Source: Bacteroidota bacterium (GTDB lineage Bacteria > Bacteroidota > Bacteroidia > 2-12-FULL-35-15). From it: a stretch of 64,000 nucleotides of DNA. Position numbers and translations under genes: made by a program. Location of the stretch: the NCBI GenBank assembly GCA_947479085.1, contig CANJYB010000003.1, positions 207,751 to 271,750 of the forward strand. Direction: 5' to 3'. Below the pieces are notes generated by a model, which did no database searches, was not told the DNA's origin, and saw nothing but the letters and a program-made list of their open reading frames with translations. The stretch's first letter is position 1. The number at the start of each line of letters is the position of its first letter. Shown in pieces: positions 43,077-53,327 of this stretch.

Positions 43077-43299
43077 AGGGCAGACACCTCACCATTTCAT
43101 CGTTTTCTGCCCTCCTGCCCTCGCGCGGTATCTTTTTTTTTACCACCCCTCCACTCCGAATCAGGTTCTTTCCCAATTTGGAGGTTGACGTTCCATAAGA
43201 CCTGTCCAACCAAAAAAAAGGATACTTCGCACGGGTCAGGTGCAAAGAGCAAGGGCCATACTTCGTATCAACTTTTAAATTGCAACCCAAAAAAATAAC
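43077..43299. repeat. dispersed repeat R2, full copy 2
   Basis: About 223 bp matching 24213-24434 in the same orientation. Shared blocks are AGGGCAGACACCT, CCTCGCGCGGTATC with its T-run, CTCCGAATC, CCTGTCCAAC, AAAAAAAAGGATACTTCGC, CATACTTCGTA and CAACTTTTAA. The central 50 bp differ between the copies. It begins 86 bp upstream of uvrD's -7 box and ends 8 bp before array E. Minus-strand ORF fragments in both copies encode a similar peptide (TRAKYPFF), but the frames are interrupted elsewhere. Confidence 0.8.
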
Positions 43300-43307
43300 A
43301 CATTTCC

Positions 43308-43497
43308 CTTCCCGACTCTCGGTATACCTATTCCTAACTTCAGGATATGCCTTCCCGACTCTCGGTATGCCTATTCCTAACATTTGGATAGGGCTTCCGC
43401 ACACTGCAACATGCCATTCCAAACTTTCGGATAGGGTTTCCGTACAATGCAATATGCCATTCCTAACTTTTGGAATGCCAAAAACCGCAATACGCAC
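43308..43497. repeat. intergenic tandem array E, 21-22 bp period (two-unit superperiod)
   Basis: Nine degenerate units. Early ones alternate between CTTCCCGACTCTCGGTATRCC and TATTCCTAACTTCAGGATATG, giving a two-unit superperiod of 42-43 bp; later ones read like GCCATTCCAAACTTTCGGATA. A one-base slip occurs near 43350. It sits in the divergent gap between the uvrD-like gene and the 2717-aa protein. Frames on both strands stay open through it (43075-43509 minus, 43280-43504 plus) but show no codon signal. From 43498 to 43831 I see AT-rich sequence with short hairpins only. Confidence 0.83.
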
Positions 43498-43831
43498 GTT
43501 ATAACGCATTATAATTTTTGTGTCGTGTTTTCCGGCTTTTAGATAAAAAACACGTTTTTGAGGCTTTTTTGCCTTTAGGTCTCTTTTGGAGGAAAAGGAA
43601 TTTTTTATTCCACACCCTGGCTTTTAAAACCTTTCAGGTTTATACTATAATATATGTAGTAAATAGTTATTGTTTTTTTAACCCTATCACCAGCAACTTT
43701 CAAAAAACAGCCATCTTTACAGTATAATTCCTAACCCTGTTTTCCCGAAAAAACGAATTAAAAACCCTTACGTTCCAACTCCCTTTCCTAACTTTCTATC
43801 TCATAAATCCTGATAATTCAATAAAAATTTA

Positions 43832-43839
43832 TACGTTTG
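43832..43839 (+). promoter_or_regulatory. -7 box (TACGTTTG) for the 2717-aa T9SS protein
   Basis: An exact TAnnTTTG match 27 bp before the ATG at 43867. The expected -33 TTG is not obvious. Confidence 0.45.
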
Positions 43840-43866
43840 TAACTGCATAAATAACAGGCAGCCTTT

Positions 43867-46800
43867 ATGAAGAAAAAATTAGTTTCTTTTATTATACTAC
43901 TAATACCGTTCGTATCCATCGGACAAATTATTTTTTCTTCTACCGAAAGTTCACGTTTTTTAACCACCTATACCAATGGTGCTGCCAACGATTCTGTTTT
44001 TGTTTTCTGTCAGCCATCGGCTGCTCCTGCACTATCGGCCAAAATGACCGGAGGCACAGCACCCTATACTTTTACCTGGTACCGATACAATACCACTACC
44101 CATTCTTATCCTGTAACACCGTATGCTACCATCGTGAATGCATCCATTTCCACCATTTCTTCCCTTTCTTCAGGCGGATATAAAGTTATCATAACAGATG
44201 CCACCAGTGCAGTAATGGGTTGTGATGTAGCCTGGGTTTGGAACATTAATATGACTCCCGATGCCGGAGCAAACTTATCTGCCTGTATTCCATTTTCGCT
44301 TGCGGGAACCGTGAACATGAACAATACAGGCACATTCAAATATTATAATCCCCAGGCGAGTTCGCTTACCATCGGTCCATCCACCACCATTTCCGTTTGC
44401 CTGGATGTATTGCATACGTATGTTTCCGATTTATCTTTCCACCTTATTGGGCCAGCCTCCTGCGGCAGTCCGAATATTATTCTTTCTGCCAATCCTGGTT
44501 CCATTGGTCAGGGAAATTTCTGCAACAGTGGAGATAACTGCAGCAATCTTTGTTTTTCGTCTGCTTCGGTGGCCAATCTTAATGTTTGCACTGCTATAGC
44601 ACCCTTAACCGGAACCTATGGAAGATACGGAGCCGGAGCCGGAACGGCCATTAATTGGGCAGCTTTAAACGGGTGCAATGCTGCTGCTGGTGGTTGGTCC
44701 ATACAAATTTATGATTGTTTTGCTTCCGATATCGGAACATTGACAGATGCTACCATTTCGTTTTCAAACCCGGGAACCTGCGGAACTGATAATATTTCCT
44801 ATTACACAGGTATTGTTAATTCGGCCATTACGGATAATGCCTGTTCCGCAGGAACTGCTTCCCTTTTCAGTATTCCTGCAGATACCATTGGAATAACGGC
44901 AACCAATGTTAATACTTTTTTATGGACGGCATCGCCAGCTGTTACCATCAATAATGCAACAACACTTACACCTTCCATTCCGTCAACACTTTTTAATCCT
45001 ACTACTTTTTTTCTCACTGTAAATAGCAATCGGGGATGTTCAAAAGTAGATTCATTGCATTTTACACCTTGTGCTGTGGCTGCGCCAATTATTCATTCTA
45101 CTACTGCCACTTCTAAATTCCTTACAGCATATACCAGCGGTGCTGCCAACGATTCAGTATTTGTTTTCTGTCAGCCTTCAGCAGTTTCCTCTTTATCAGC
45201 CACAGGAACGGGAGGAACAGCACCTTACACATTCAACTGGTATTATTATAATACCAATGCTCATCAATACTCACTTTCACCGGTATTTACAACAACAGCT
45301 GCTGCCACATCCACTGCCACCAATCTTGCAACAGGTGGATATAAACTGGTAGTAACCGATGTCACCAGCTCCGTTGTTGGCTGTGATTATGCCTGGGTCT
45401 GGAATATTAATTTATCGGTAGATGCCGGGGCAAATTTCTCTGGCTGCGGTCCTTTTAGCCTAGCGGGAAGCATTAATAATAACAATACCAATACATTCAA
45501 ATATTACAATCCTCCGGCAGACCAATTGATAATAGGACCTTCTACCAGTATTACAGTTTGTTTTACAGGAATTCATACATGGGTATCCGATTTGGCTTTT
45601 CACTTAATAGGCCCTGCTTCTTGCGGTAGCCCGGATATTTTACTTTCACCAAACCCCGGGGCAAACGGCCAGGCCAATATTTGCAACAGTAACAACGATA
45701 TTAACGGATTGTGTTTTACTACTACTACGGGAGCAAACTTCGACCCTTGTAATGAACTTGGTGGGGTTAATGCTGGAACAACTGCTTCCAACTATTCCGG
45801 AACCTATAGTTCCTATGGCCCGGCAGCAGGAGCACATACCCCTATTAATTGGTCAGCTTTATATGGTTGCAATGCCTCCAATGGTGGATTTACTTTGCAA
45901 ATATGGGATTGCGTAACCGGTGATGTGGGAGCATTAACCAATACTACCATTTCATTTACTGGGCCGGGAACCTGTGGAATGGCTAACGTAAATTATACTT
46001 CAGGAAACATCAGCTCTGCCATTAATGATGGAGCCTGTTCGTCTGTATTGGCTTCTACCTATACCACTACTTATCCGGTACTTGATACAACACCTATTAT
46101 AGTCACCAATGTGGTTTCATTTGCCTGGACAGCTGTTCCGGCATTCACCATACCTAATTCAACCACCTCATTAACTCCTAACCTTAACCCAAATCCATTA
46201 GTTGATACCAGATTTTACCTAACGGTAAACGGAAATCATGGTTGCCCAAAAGTTGATTCGGTAATTTATGATTTCGTTGCTCCTGCTGTTCCTGCTATTA
46301 CTCCTATATCCCCTTTATGCAACAATGCTTCAGCAGTTACCCTGTCTGCCAGTCCTGCAGGTGGTGTATTTTCGGGTACGGGAGTAACGGGGAATTCTAT
46401 TAATCCGGCAGGATTATCAGGTAATATAACCGTTACGTATGTGGTAGGTTCCGGAGGATGTCTGGCTTCCAATACTTCAACGGTTGCTGTTACAGCGCTT
46501 CCAGTGGCTACTTTTAGCTATACAGGAACACCTTATTGTCAGAATGCATCTAACCCTTCTCCGGTTTTTTCCGGAGGAGGAGTAGCGGGTACGTTTACTT
46601 CGGCACCAGGTCTAAGCATCATTCCATCCACAGGACTTGTAAATCTTGCCTTAAGTACACCGGGAACTTATACAGTAACCAATACAATTGCAGCATCAGG
46701 CGCATGCGCTGCTGTTATTGCAACAGCCGCGATTACGATTACCTCAGTGCCTGTGGCAACCTTTAGTTATCCGGGGTCTACGTATTGTTTGGGAAGTGGA

Positions 46801-49800
46801 ATAAATCCTGCTCCTGTATTCAGCGGTGGAGGGGTAGCAGGAATTTTTACAGCCAGTCCGGCAGGGCTAATCATAAATGGTTCGACAGGAATTATAACCA
46901 CCGGGACAAGTGCAGTTGGAACTTATACGGTAACAAATACCATTGCAGGAGCAGGTGGTTGTTCAGGAACAAGTGCTACCGCTTCAGTTACCATTAGTAC
47001 AGCTCAGGCTGCAACATTCGGTTATCCAAATGATCCATATTGTCAGGTAGGCACCAACCCTTTTCCCACATTCAGTGTTGGAAGCACGGCAGGTACATTC
47101 ACTTCGTCCCCAGCGGGATTGAACTTTGTTTCCGCTAACACTGGTGTGGTTGACTTAACCAATACATTACTCGGAAGCTATACCATTACCAATACAATTG
47201 CAGCAACCGCAGGTTGTTTGAGTGCAAACGCTTCTGCCACTTTAAACATAACACAACTTCCTGAAGCTACATTTAATTATCCCAGTAATCCTTTTTGCCC
47301 AAGTGCAGGTGTTGTTTCTGCAAATTTTATCGGGGCAGGACAGCCAGGTGTTTTTTCTTCTTCATCAGCTAACTTATTGGTCGATGCCAATACAGGCGAT
47401 GTTGATATCTCAGGAAGTTTGCCAGGAAGTTATTTTGTATATAATTTACTTCCGGCTTCTGATGGTTGTCCCGATGTACTTGATTCTGCTCAGGTTACTA
47501 TCACCTCAAGTCCTGTAGCAACTTTTAATTATCCTTCTAATACTTATTGCAGTGGGGGTGCCAATCCTTCTCCTGTATTTACTGGTGGTGGTTTGCCCGG
47601 TGTTTTTTCTTCCACCTTGGGTTTGAATTTTGTTTCCACTTCCACCGGTGTTGTTGATTTAACAACCAGTTTAGGTGGTACCTACACGGTTACAAATACC
47701 ATTCCTGCTGCAGGAGGCTGTCCTGCGGGAGTTGCTACATCAACTATTACCATTACATCAGGCCCTGTGGCCTCTTTTTCTTATCCCTCTTCTTCTTATT
47801 GCCAAAGTGGAGTGGACCCTTCTCCTGTATTTACAGGTGGTGGTGTGGGAGGAACATTTACTTCATCCCCGGCAGGGTTAGTTATTAATTCTTCAAACGG
47901 AATTGTTACACTGGCTTCCAGTTCAGCAGGATCATATACTGTTACCAATACCATTGCAGCTTCCGGTGGCTGTCCTCAGGTCGTTGCCACATCTTCTATT
48001 AATATTATTACGACTCCGGTAGCTACTTTTAGTTATACTTTAAACCCTTATTGTCAGTCAGGTTCCAACCCCTCACCAACGTTCAGTGGGGGAGGTTTTG
48101 CAGGAACATTTACTGCTTCCCCCGTTGGATTATCAATTAATTCAGTCACCGGAATAGTGGATTTAGCTTTTAGCAGTTCTGGCACATATACGGTTACAAA
48201 TACAGTTTCAGCTGGCGGTTGCCCAAATGCAGTTGCTAACACAACACTCACCATTACAGCTTTACCTTTAGCAACTTTTAGTTATACAGGAGGAAGTTTC
48301 TGTCAGTCAGGAACAGACCCTTTGCCAACTTTTATTCCAGGTGGTACAGGTGGTACCTTTACAGCTTCTTCTTCCGGATTAATTATTAATTCATCCACCG
48401 GTCTGGTAACTTTAGCATCCAGTGCTCCGGGAACTTATACGGTGACTAATACTATAGCCCCTGTTGGAGGATGTCCTCAGGTGATTGCCATTTCCACTAT
48501 TACTATTGTGGCTACACCGCTTGCAACTTTTAGTTATACCGGTAGTCCTTACTGTCAGTCTGCATCCAATCCATTACCTACTTTTGGTGGAGGAGCATTG
48601 TCAGGAACATTTACTTCTTCTCCTGCCGGATTATCAATAGATTCAAACACAGGTTTAATAACATTAGGCTCAAGTTCAGCCGGAACTTATACGGTAACTA
48701 ATACCGTATTGGCAGGCGGTTGCCCTAATGTTATTGCTACTTCTGTTGTTACCATCACAGCATTGCCAGAAGCTACTTTTTCTTATACATCAAATCCTTA
48801 TTGTCAGAATGGAACCGACCCATTACCAACCTTTAGCGGAGCTGGGGTAGCGGGTAATTTTACATCATCACCCGGAGGTTTAACTATCAATTCAGTTACG
48901 GGTCTTGTTACTCTTTTTGCGAGTTCAGGAGGCTCTTACACGGTTACCAATACAATCCCTGCTTCCGGAGGATGCCCATCTGTTGTTGTTTCATCTTCAA
49001 TTAATATAACCACTGTTCCTGTTGCCACTTTCGGCTATACTTCAAGTCCTTATTGTCAGGATGCTGTTAACCCATCACCGAGCTTTAGCGGAGGCGGAAT
49101 AGCTGGAACATTTTCTTCCTCTCCTATCGGTTTATCCATTAATTCATCAACAGGTAATGTTGATTTAGTGGCAAGTATTCCCGGAACCTACACCGTTACG
49201 AACACAATAATTGCGGCTGGTTGTTCCAATGTGGTTGCTACTTCTACAATTACAATTACTGCTTTACCTGTTGCGACTTTCAGTTATTTGGGAAGTCCAT
49301 ATTGCCAGAGCGCAACAAACCCTTTTCCAACTTTTAGTGGAGGTGGAATTGCAGGAACTTTTACTGTATCACCAGGCGGGCTGGTTATTGATGCGATTTC
49401 AGGTTTAATTACTTTAAGCACTAGTTCAGCGGGAACATATACCATTACCAATACAATTGCAGCAAGTGCAGGATGTGCAGGCGTTTCTGCAACTTCAACT
49501 TTAACCATAATTCAAACTCCGGTAGCAAGTTTTAACTATTCAGGAAACCCTTATTGCATTAATGCTTCAAATCCTGCCCCTTCATATACCGGGGGAGGAA
49601 TAGCCGGAACATTTACTTCATCTCCTGCCGGGTTAACTATTAATTCTTCAACCGGAATAATTGATTTGACCACCAGTTTAGCTGGAACCTATACTGTAAC
49701 TAATACCGTGCCTGCTGCCGGTTGCCCGGATGTGATAGCAACTTCTGTTATTACAATAACTGCACTACCTGTTGCAACTTTTAATTATGCTGCAAGCACT

Positions 49801-52020
49801 TATTGCCAGTTGGGAACAGACCCTTTGCCCACTTTCATCGGAGGTGGAATAGCAGGAACATTTACATCCTCAGCGGGATTGGTTATTAATTCATCCACCG
49901 GGCAGGTATCTCTTTCAACAAGTGTTTGTGGCACTTACACCGTTACAAATACCATTGCAGCAACGGGGGGGTGCCCTCAGATTACAGCATCCTCTTCTAT
50001 CACAATTGTATGTGCGCCAATAGCTTCATTCAGTTATACAGCAACTCCATATTGTCAGTTTTCAGCTAATCCTTTTCCTTCTTTTAGTGGAGGAGGTGCT
50101 GCTGGAATATTTAGTTCTACTGCAGGTTTAGTAATAGATTCTTTAACCGGACAGGTAGATTTATTGGCGAGTATTCCCGGAACGTATACGGTTACCAATA
50201 CATTTGCAGCGGGAATTTGTGCGGCCGTTTCTGCCACTTCATCCATTACTATTACTGCAGTTCCTATAGCTACATTTACTTATACCGGAACGCCATATTG
50301 TGCCTGTGGAGCAAATCCTTCTCCTGTTTTTTCAGGAGGAGGAGTAGCCGGGGCGTTTACTTCCACTCCTGGTTTATCCATTAATGGAATTACCGGAGTA
50401 GTTGATTTATGTGCAAGTACTCCGGGGACTTATGTTGTCACCAATACAATAGCAGCTTCTGGCGGATGCCCTTTGGTTGCAGCATCTGCAAGCATTACTA
50501 TTATTCCTGTTAATGTCGGGACATTTAGTTATCCAAGTATTACTTATTGTGCAGGAGGAAGTAATCCTTCCCCTACTTTTAGTGGAGGAGGAATAGCAGG
50601 GATATTTACTTCAACCACAGGTCTGGTTATCGACTCCCTAACAGGGATTGTTGATCTTGCAACAAGTACCATAGGTTCCTATATTGTTACCAACAACCCG
50701 CCTTCTGCCGGAGGATGTTCTTCTGTTTCAGATACGGCAATAATTAATATTGTTGCCGCGCCAATTGCTACCTTTAGTTATAATGCAATTACTTATTGTC
50801 AGAATGCAACCAATCCATCCCCCATATTTATAGGTGGAGGAACTGGTGGAGTTTTTTCCTCTACGACTGGTCTTGTCATAGATTCAATCACCGGATTAAT
50901 TGATTTGTTAAACAGTACCATTGGGACCTATACTATTAGTAATACTATTGCATCAATAGGAGGATGTTCTGCTGCAATTACGTTGGATACCATTACCATT
51001 ATTGCTTCTCCTGTTGCGACCTTTAGTTATGCGGGAAGTCCATATTGCGTTGGTTCAGCTAATCCTTCGCCCACTTTTGGGGGAGGAGGAACGGGCGGAA
51101 CATTTACTTCTACCTCAGGTTTGGTAATTGACACATTAACAGGAGTTGTAGACATTGGTGCAAGCACCCCCGGAACCTATACTGTTTCAAATACGATACC
51201 TGCAGGCGCTTGTCCATCGGTAACAGACACATCGGTCCTCATCATTTCTCCTTTGCCTATAGCCAATGCAGGGGCAGACCAGAACTTTATTTGTGGAAAC
51301 TCTGCAGTTATTCTTAACGGTACACTTTCTTCTTCGGGTACCAACATTGTTTATTTATGGACCACTGTAAATGGTCATATTGTTTCAGGTAATACTACCA
51401 CTTCTCCATCTGTGGACCTGGCAGGAACTTATATTCTAACGGTTACCGATACAAGTTCTCATTGTTCAGCAGGTGATACTGTTCTGGTTGCAGGAACTCC
51501 CGGACCTTCAGCTTCTTTCACTGCTAATCCTTTAACCGGTTCACCGCCACTTACGGTTAATTTTACTAATAGTAGTTCAGGAGGAAGTATTTTTACATGG
51601 ACATTTGGAACAGGAGATAGTTCTATGGTTATTAATCCTGATTATATTTATACTGCATCCGGTACTTATACGGTCACCTTAATGGTTAGCGATTCGGCAG
51701 GATGTAGCGATACGGCATCTGCCACTGTATTTGTTTTTGATGAATATTCAATGGTGGCGGGAAATGTATTTACTCCAAACGGAGATGGAATCAATGATTT
51801 ATTCTATATAAGTTCTGCCGGAATTGAGTTTGCAGAGGGGGATATTTATGACAGGTGGGGAATTAAAATGTTTACTTTTCATGCTGTCAAAGAGGGCTGG
51901 GATGGTAGAACAATAACCGGGCAGGAAGCACAACCCGGCACCTATTATTATATTGTAAAAACCATAGGCTTTGATGGCACTGAGCATGAGGAAAATGGAT
52001 TTTTTGTCCTGATAAGGTAA
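43867..52020 (+). CDS. giant T9SS type B protein with 19 YCQ-type repeats
   Basis: 2717 aa with a signal peptide (MKKKLVSFIILLIPFVSIGQ). Two copies of a roughly 390-aa module follow (about 21-406 and 407-798); each contains FLTxYTxGAANDSVFVFCQP and a proprotein-convertase P-domain-like part (VSDLSFHLIGPASCGSP, then GW/FxLQIxDC). After a short linker come 19 tandem repeats averaging 83 aa (about 878-2461). Each reads roughly ATFSYTGSPYCQxxxNPxPTF then SGGGxAGTF, with a TGxVxL and a GTYTVTNT strand. A PKD domain (about 2540-2628) precedes the type B (gliding-motility-associated) sorting domain (2635-2717, FTPNGDGINDLF ... IYDRWG ... GTYYYIVKT). Surface-anchored adhesive filament is the likely role. 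No catalytic site is seen. It shares its repeat with the 2162-aa protein at 53328. Confidence 0.9.
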   Translation: MKKKLVSFIILLIPFVSIGQIIFSSTESSRFLTTYTNGAANDSVFVFCQPSAAPALSAKMTGGTAPYTFTWYRYNTTTHSYPVTPYATIVNASISTISSLSSGGYKVIITDATSAVMGCDVAWVWNINMTPDAGANLSACIPFSLAGTVNMNNTGTFKYYNPQASSLTIGPSTTISVCLDVLHTYVSDLSFHLIGPASCGSPNIILSANPGSIGQGNFCNSGDNCSNLCFSSASVANLNVCTAIAPLTGTYGRYGAGAGTAINWAALNGCNAAAGGWSIQIYDCFASDIGTLTDATISFSNPGTCGTDNISYYTGIVNSAITDNACSAGTASLFSIPADTIGITATNVNTFLWTASPAVTINNATTLTPSIPSTLFNPTTFFLTVNSNRGCSKVDSLHFTPCAVAAPIIHSTTATSKFLTAYTSGAANDSVFVFCQPSAVSSLSATGTGGTAPYTFNWYYYNTNAHQYSLSPVFTTTAAATSTATNLATGGYKLVVTDVTSSVVGCDYAWVWNINLSVDAGANFSGCGPFSLAGSINNNNTNTFKYYNPPADQLIIGPSTSITVCFTGIHTWVSDLAFHLIGPASCGSPDILLSPNPGANGQANICNSNNDINGLCFTTTTGANFDPCNELGGVNAGTTASNYSGTYSSYGPAAGAHTPINWSALYGCNASNGGFTLQIWDCVTGDVGALTNTTISFTGPGTCGMANVNYTSGNISSAINDGACSSVLASTYTTTYPVLDTTPIIVTNVVSFAWTAVPAFTIPNSTTSLTPNLNPNPLVDTRFYLTVNGNHGCPKVDSVIYDFVAPAVPAITPISPLCNNASAVTLSASPAGGVFSGTGVTGNSINPAGLSGNITVTYVVGSGGCLASNTSTVAVTALPVATFSYTGTPYCQNASNPSPVFSGGGVAGTFTSAPGLSIIPSTGLVNLALSTPGTYTVTNTIAASGACAAVIATAAITITSVPVATFSYPGSTYCLGSGINPAPVFSGGGVAGIFTASPAGLIINGSTGIITTGTSAVGTYTVTNTIAGAGGCSGTSATASVTISTAQAATFGYPNDPYCQVGTNPFPTFSVGSTAGTFTSSPAGLNFVSANTGVVDLTNTLLGSYTITNTIAATAGCLSANASATLNITQLPEATFNYPSNPFCPSAGVVSANFIGAGQPGVFSSSSANLLVDANTGDVDISGSLPGSYFVYNLLPASDGCPDVLDSAQVTITSSPVATFNYPSNTYCSGGANPSPVFTGGGLPGVFSSTLGLNFVSTSTGVVDLTTSLGGTYTVTNTIPAAGGCPAGVATSTITITSGPVASFSYPSSSYCQSGVDPSPVFTGGGVGGTFTSSPAGLVINSSNGIVTLASSSAGSYTVTNTIAASGGCPQVVATSSINIITTPVATFSYTLNPYCQSGSNPSPTFSGGGFAGTFTASPVGLSINSVTGIVDLAFSSSGTYTVTNTVSAGGCPNAVANTTLTITALPLATFSYTGGSFCQSGTDPLPTFIPGGTGGTFTASSSGLIINSSTGLVTLASSAPGTYTVTNTIAPVGGCPQVIAISTITIVATPLATFSYTGSPYCQSASNPLPTFGGGALSGTFTSSPAGLSIDSNTGLITLGSSSAGTYTVTNTVLAGGCPNVIATSVVTITALPEATFSYTSNPYCQNGTDPLPTFSGAGVAGNFTSSPGGLTINSVTGLVTLFASSGGSYTVTNTIPASGGCPSVVVSSSINITTVPVATFGYTSSPYCQDAVNPSPSFSGGGIAGTFSSSPIGLSINSSTGNVDLVASIPGTYTVTNTIIAAGCSNVVATSTITITALPVATFSYLGSPYCQSATNPFPTFSGGGIAGTFTVSPGGLVIDAISGLITLSTSSAGTYTITNTIAASAGCAGVSATSTLTIIQTPVASFNYSGNPYCINASNPAPSYTGGGIAGTFTSSPAGLTINSSTGIIDLTTSLAGTYTVTNTVPAAGCPDVIATSVITITALPVATFNYAASTYCQLGTDPLPTFIGGGIAGTFTSSAGLVINSSTGQVSLSTSVCGTYTVTNTIAATGGCPQITASSSITIVCAPIASFSYTATPYCQFSANPFPSFSGGGAAGIFSSTAGLVIDSLTGQVDLLASIPGTYTVTNTFAAGICAAVSATSSITITAVPIATFTYTGTPYCACGANPSPVFSGGGVAGAFTSTPGLSINGITGVVDLCASTPGTYVVTNTIAASGGCPLVAASASITIIPVNVGTFSYPSITYCAGGSNPSPTFSGGGIAGIFTSTTGLVIDSLTGIVDLATSTIGSYIVTNNPPSAGGCSSVSDTAIINIVAAPIATFSYNAITYCQNATNPSPIFIGGGTGGVFSSTTGLVIDSITGLIDLLNSTIGTYTISNTIASIGGCSAAITLDTITIIASPVATFSYAGSPYCVGSANPSPTFGGGGTGGTFTSTSGLVIDTLTGVVDIGASTPGTYTVSNTIPAGACPSVTDTSVLIISPLPIANAGADQNFICGNSAVILNGTLSSSGTNIVYLWTTVNGHIVSGNTTTSPSVDLAGTYILTVTDTSSHCSAGDTVLVAGTPGPSASFTANPLTGSPPLTVNFTNSSSGGSIFTWTFGTGDSSMVINPDYIYTASGTYTVTLMVSDSAGCSDTASATVFVFDEYSMVAGNVFTPNGDGINDLFYISSAGIEFAEGDIYDRWGIKMFTFHAVKEGWDGRTITGQEAQPGTYYYIVKTIGFDGTEHEENGFFVLIR

Positions 52021-52278
52021 GTTTTGTAACCGCATTTAAAGTTTAGGTGTGAACTACTATTATTCAAATTTCTCAACACATTCCCCCCAACCCATCACTA
52101 AACAGAAGGGTGATACTTGCTACTGAAGTAATAAGTACTTTATGTTTGGGTAGGTTTTCTATTTAAAGTGAAATTTAGGGTGAAAATAGGGGTTTCGTTA
52201 TTGTTTCGGACGAAAGCCTAGCAATGGGTTTCATTTGGATTTTCAGAACTGGCTTAGATAAATATTAACGCTTTTTTC

Positions 52279-52467
52279 TGTTGTTTTCTTCATTTTCTGT
52301 GTTAGTTTTTTCGTTCTCCCTGTTAGTTTCTTTGATCGCACTCTCAATTTATTTGTTAGCTCCCTCAATTTATTCGTTCGCCCTCTCAATTTATTTGATC
52401 ACACTCTCAATTTATTTGATAACACTCTTAGTTTCGCTGCACGCCCAATTATTTTCTTTATTAGCTT
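52279..52467. repeat. intergenic tandem array F, exact 21-bp period
   Basis: Nine 21-bp units starting at 52279, 52300, 52321 and so on. The consensus is TCTCAATTTATTTG with a variable block (TTAGCTC, TTCGCCC, ATCACAC, ATAACAC). The three middle units (52363, 52384, 52405) are the most alike. It lies in the 830-bp gap between the two giant repeat proteins. The rest of the gap (52021-52278 and 52468-52775) is AT-rich; I see no gene, and no clear terminator for the preceding gene. Confidence 0.87.
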
Positions 52468-52775
52468 GTAAGGTTACAGATAATGAAAGCAGGTTTTGTA
52501 AATGCTTATTTTTTAACAGGATGTCATTTTCACTTAAGACGTTTTAGGGGATAATAATTGTTTTTCGTTCAAATAAGCTATGTCCTTAAGTTAAGTCGGG
52601 AAGGCTCAATTTAATAATTGAATTCGTATGTGTGGGAATAAATTGAATTTTCATATTAGATTCGTTAATTTGTTATAGTTTTTAATTATGTTTTTAAACT
52701 TCTTTTTATCAGCACTCATCATTTTGAGGGTTAAAATCAAATATTAACAATTCCTAGCTATTCGTCTAAAATAAA

Positions 52776-52805
52776 TTGCATTAGTAAATTAAATTTGTAT
52801 GTTTG
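52776..52805 (+). promoter_or_regulatory. promoter of the small secreted protein / giant protein pair
   Basis: TTG at 52776-52778, a 19-nt spacer and TATGTTTG at 52798-52805 fit the consensus fully. The ATG at 52851 follows about 45 bp later. Confidence 0.66.
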
Positions 52806-52850
52806 CAACAAGTTATTCATGGTTAAGTTCAAACGGTTGAACTGCCTCCA

Positions 52851-53300
52851 ATGAATTATTTTTTACCTGTGAAAAAACATTTTTTATTTCTTAGTGTTTT
52901 GAGTTTTATGGTTTCTGCACTTTGTGCACAAACGGACGCCTTGTTGGATAAGGTTCCTGTGGCATACCTTAGCTATAACGGGGAAAAGACCGGCAGTTAT
53001 AAAGGAGTAATTGAATATTCCACTTCTTTTTTTGTTAAGCATATTGTTATGAACGAAAGTGAAAAACAGAAACATATTGCAACTGTTTTAAGTTTAAGTA
53101 AGTCATTTTCTAAATTGGAATTAAAAGATATAACAGAGAACAAAGACCCGAATGACAAAGGGTTAATGGTAATATTAGATTTAAAAGCTACCGATAATTC
53201 CGATCTAAGTAACAAAATAAAGATTTTATTGAACGAACTTAATATAAAAACAGTCAATCACTTAAATACAAATTACAAAATACAAGACTTTAAATTTTAA
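52851..53300 (+). CDS. small secreted protein of unknown function
   Basis: 149 aa with a signal peptide (HFLFLSVLSFMVSALCAQ, cut after about residue 26). The mature 120 residues mix helices and strands. They contain two stretches of alternating charge (ESEKQKHIATVLSLSKSFSK and DNSDLSNKIKILLNELNIKT) and no cysteine. There is no sorting domain, membrane segment or known motif. It is the first gene after a strong promoter and its stop lies 27 bp before the 2162-aa T9SS protein gene, so the two are very likely co-transcribed. It could be a chaperone-like or periplasmic accessory factor for its partner; this is inference from position only. Confidence 0.76.
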   Translation: MNYFLPVKKHFLFLSVLSFMVSALCAQTDALLDKVPVAYLSYNGEKTGSYKGVIEYSTSFFVKHIVMNESEKQKHIATVLSLSKSFSKLELKDITENKDPNDKGLMVILDLKATDNSDLSNKIKILLNELNIKTVNHLNTNYKIQDFKF

Positions 53301-53327
53301 ACATAACCAACCAACTATTATTTTAAC

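Noticed and set aside
43075..43509. 144-codon minus-strand ORF
   Set aside because: It is a by-product of R2 copy 2 plus array E; there is no signal of coding.
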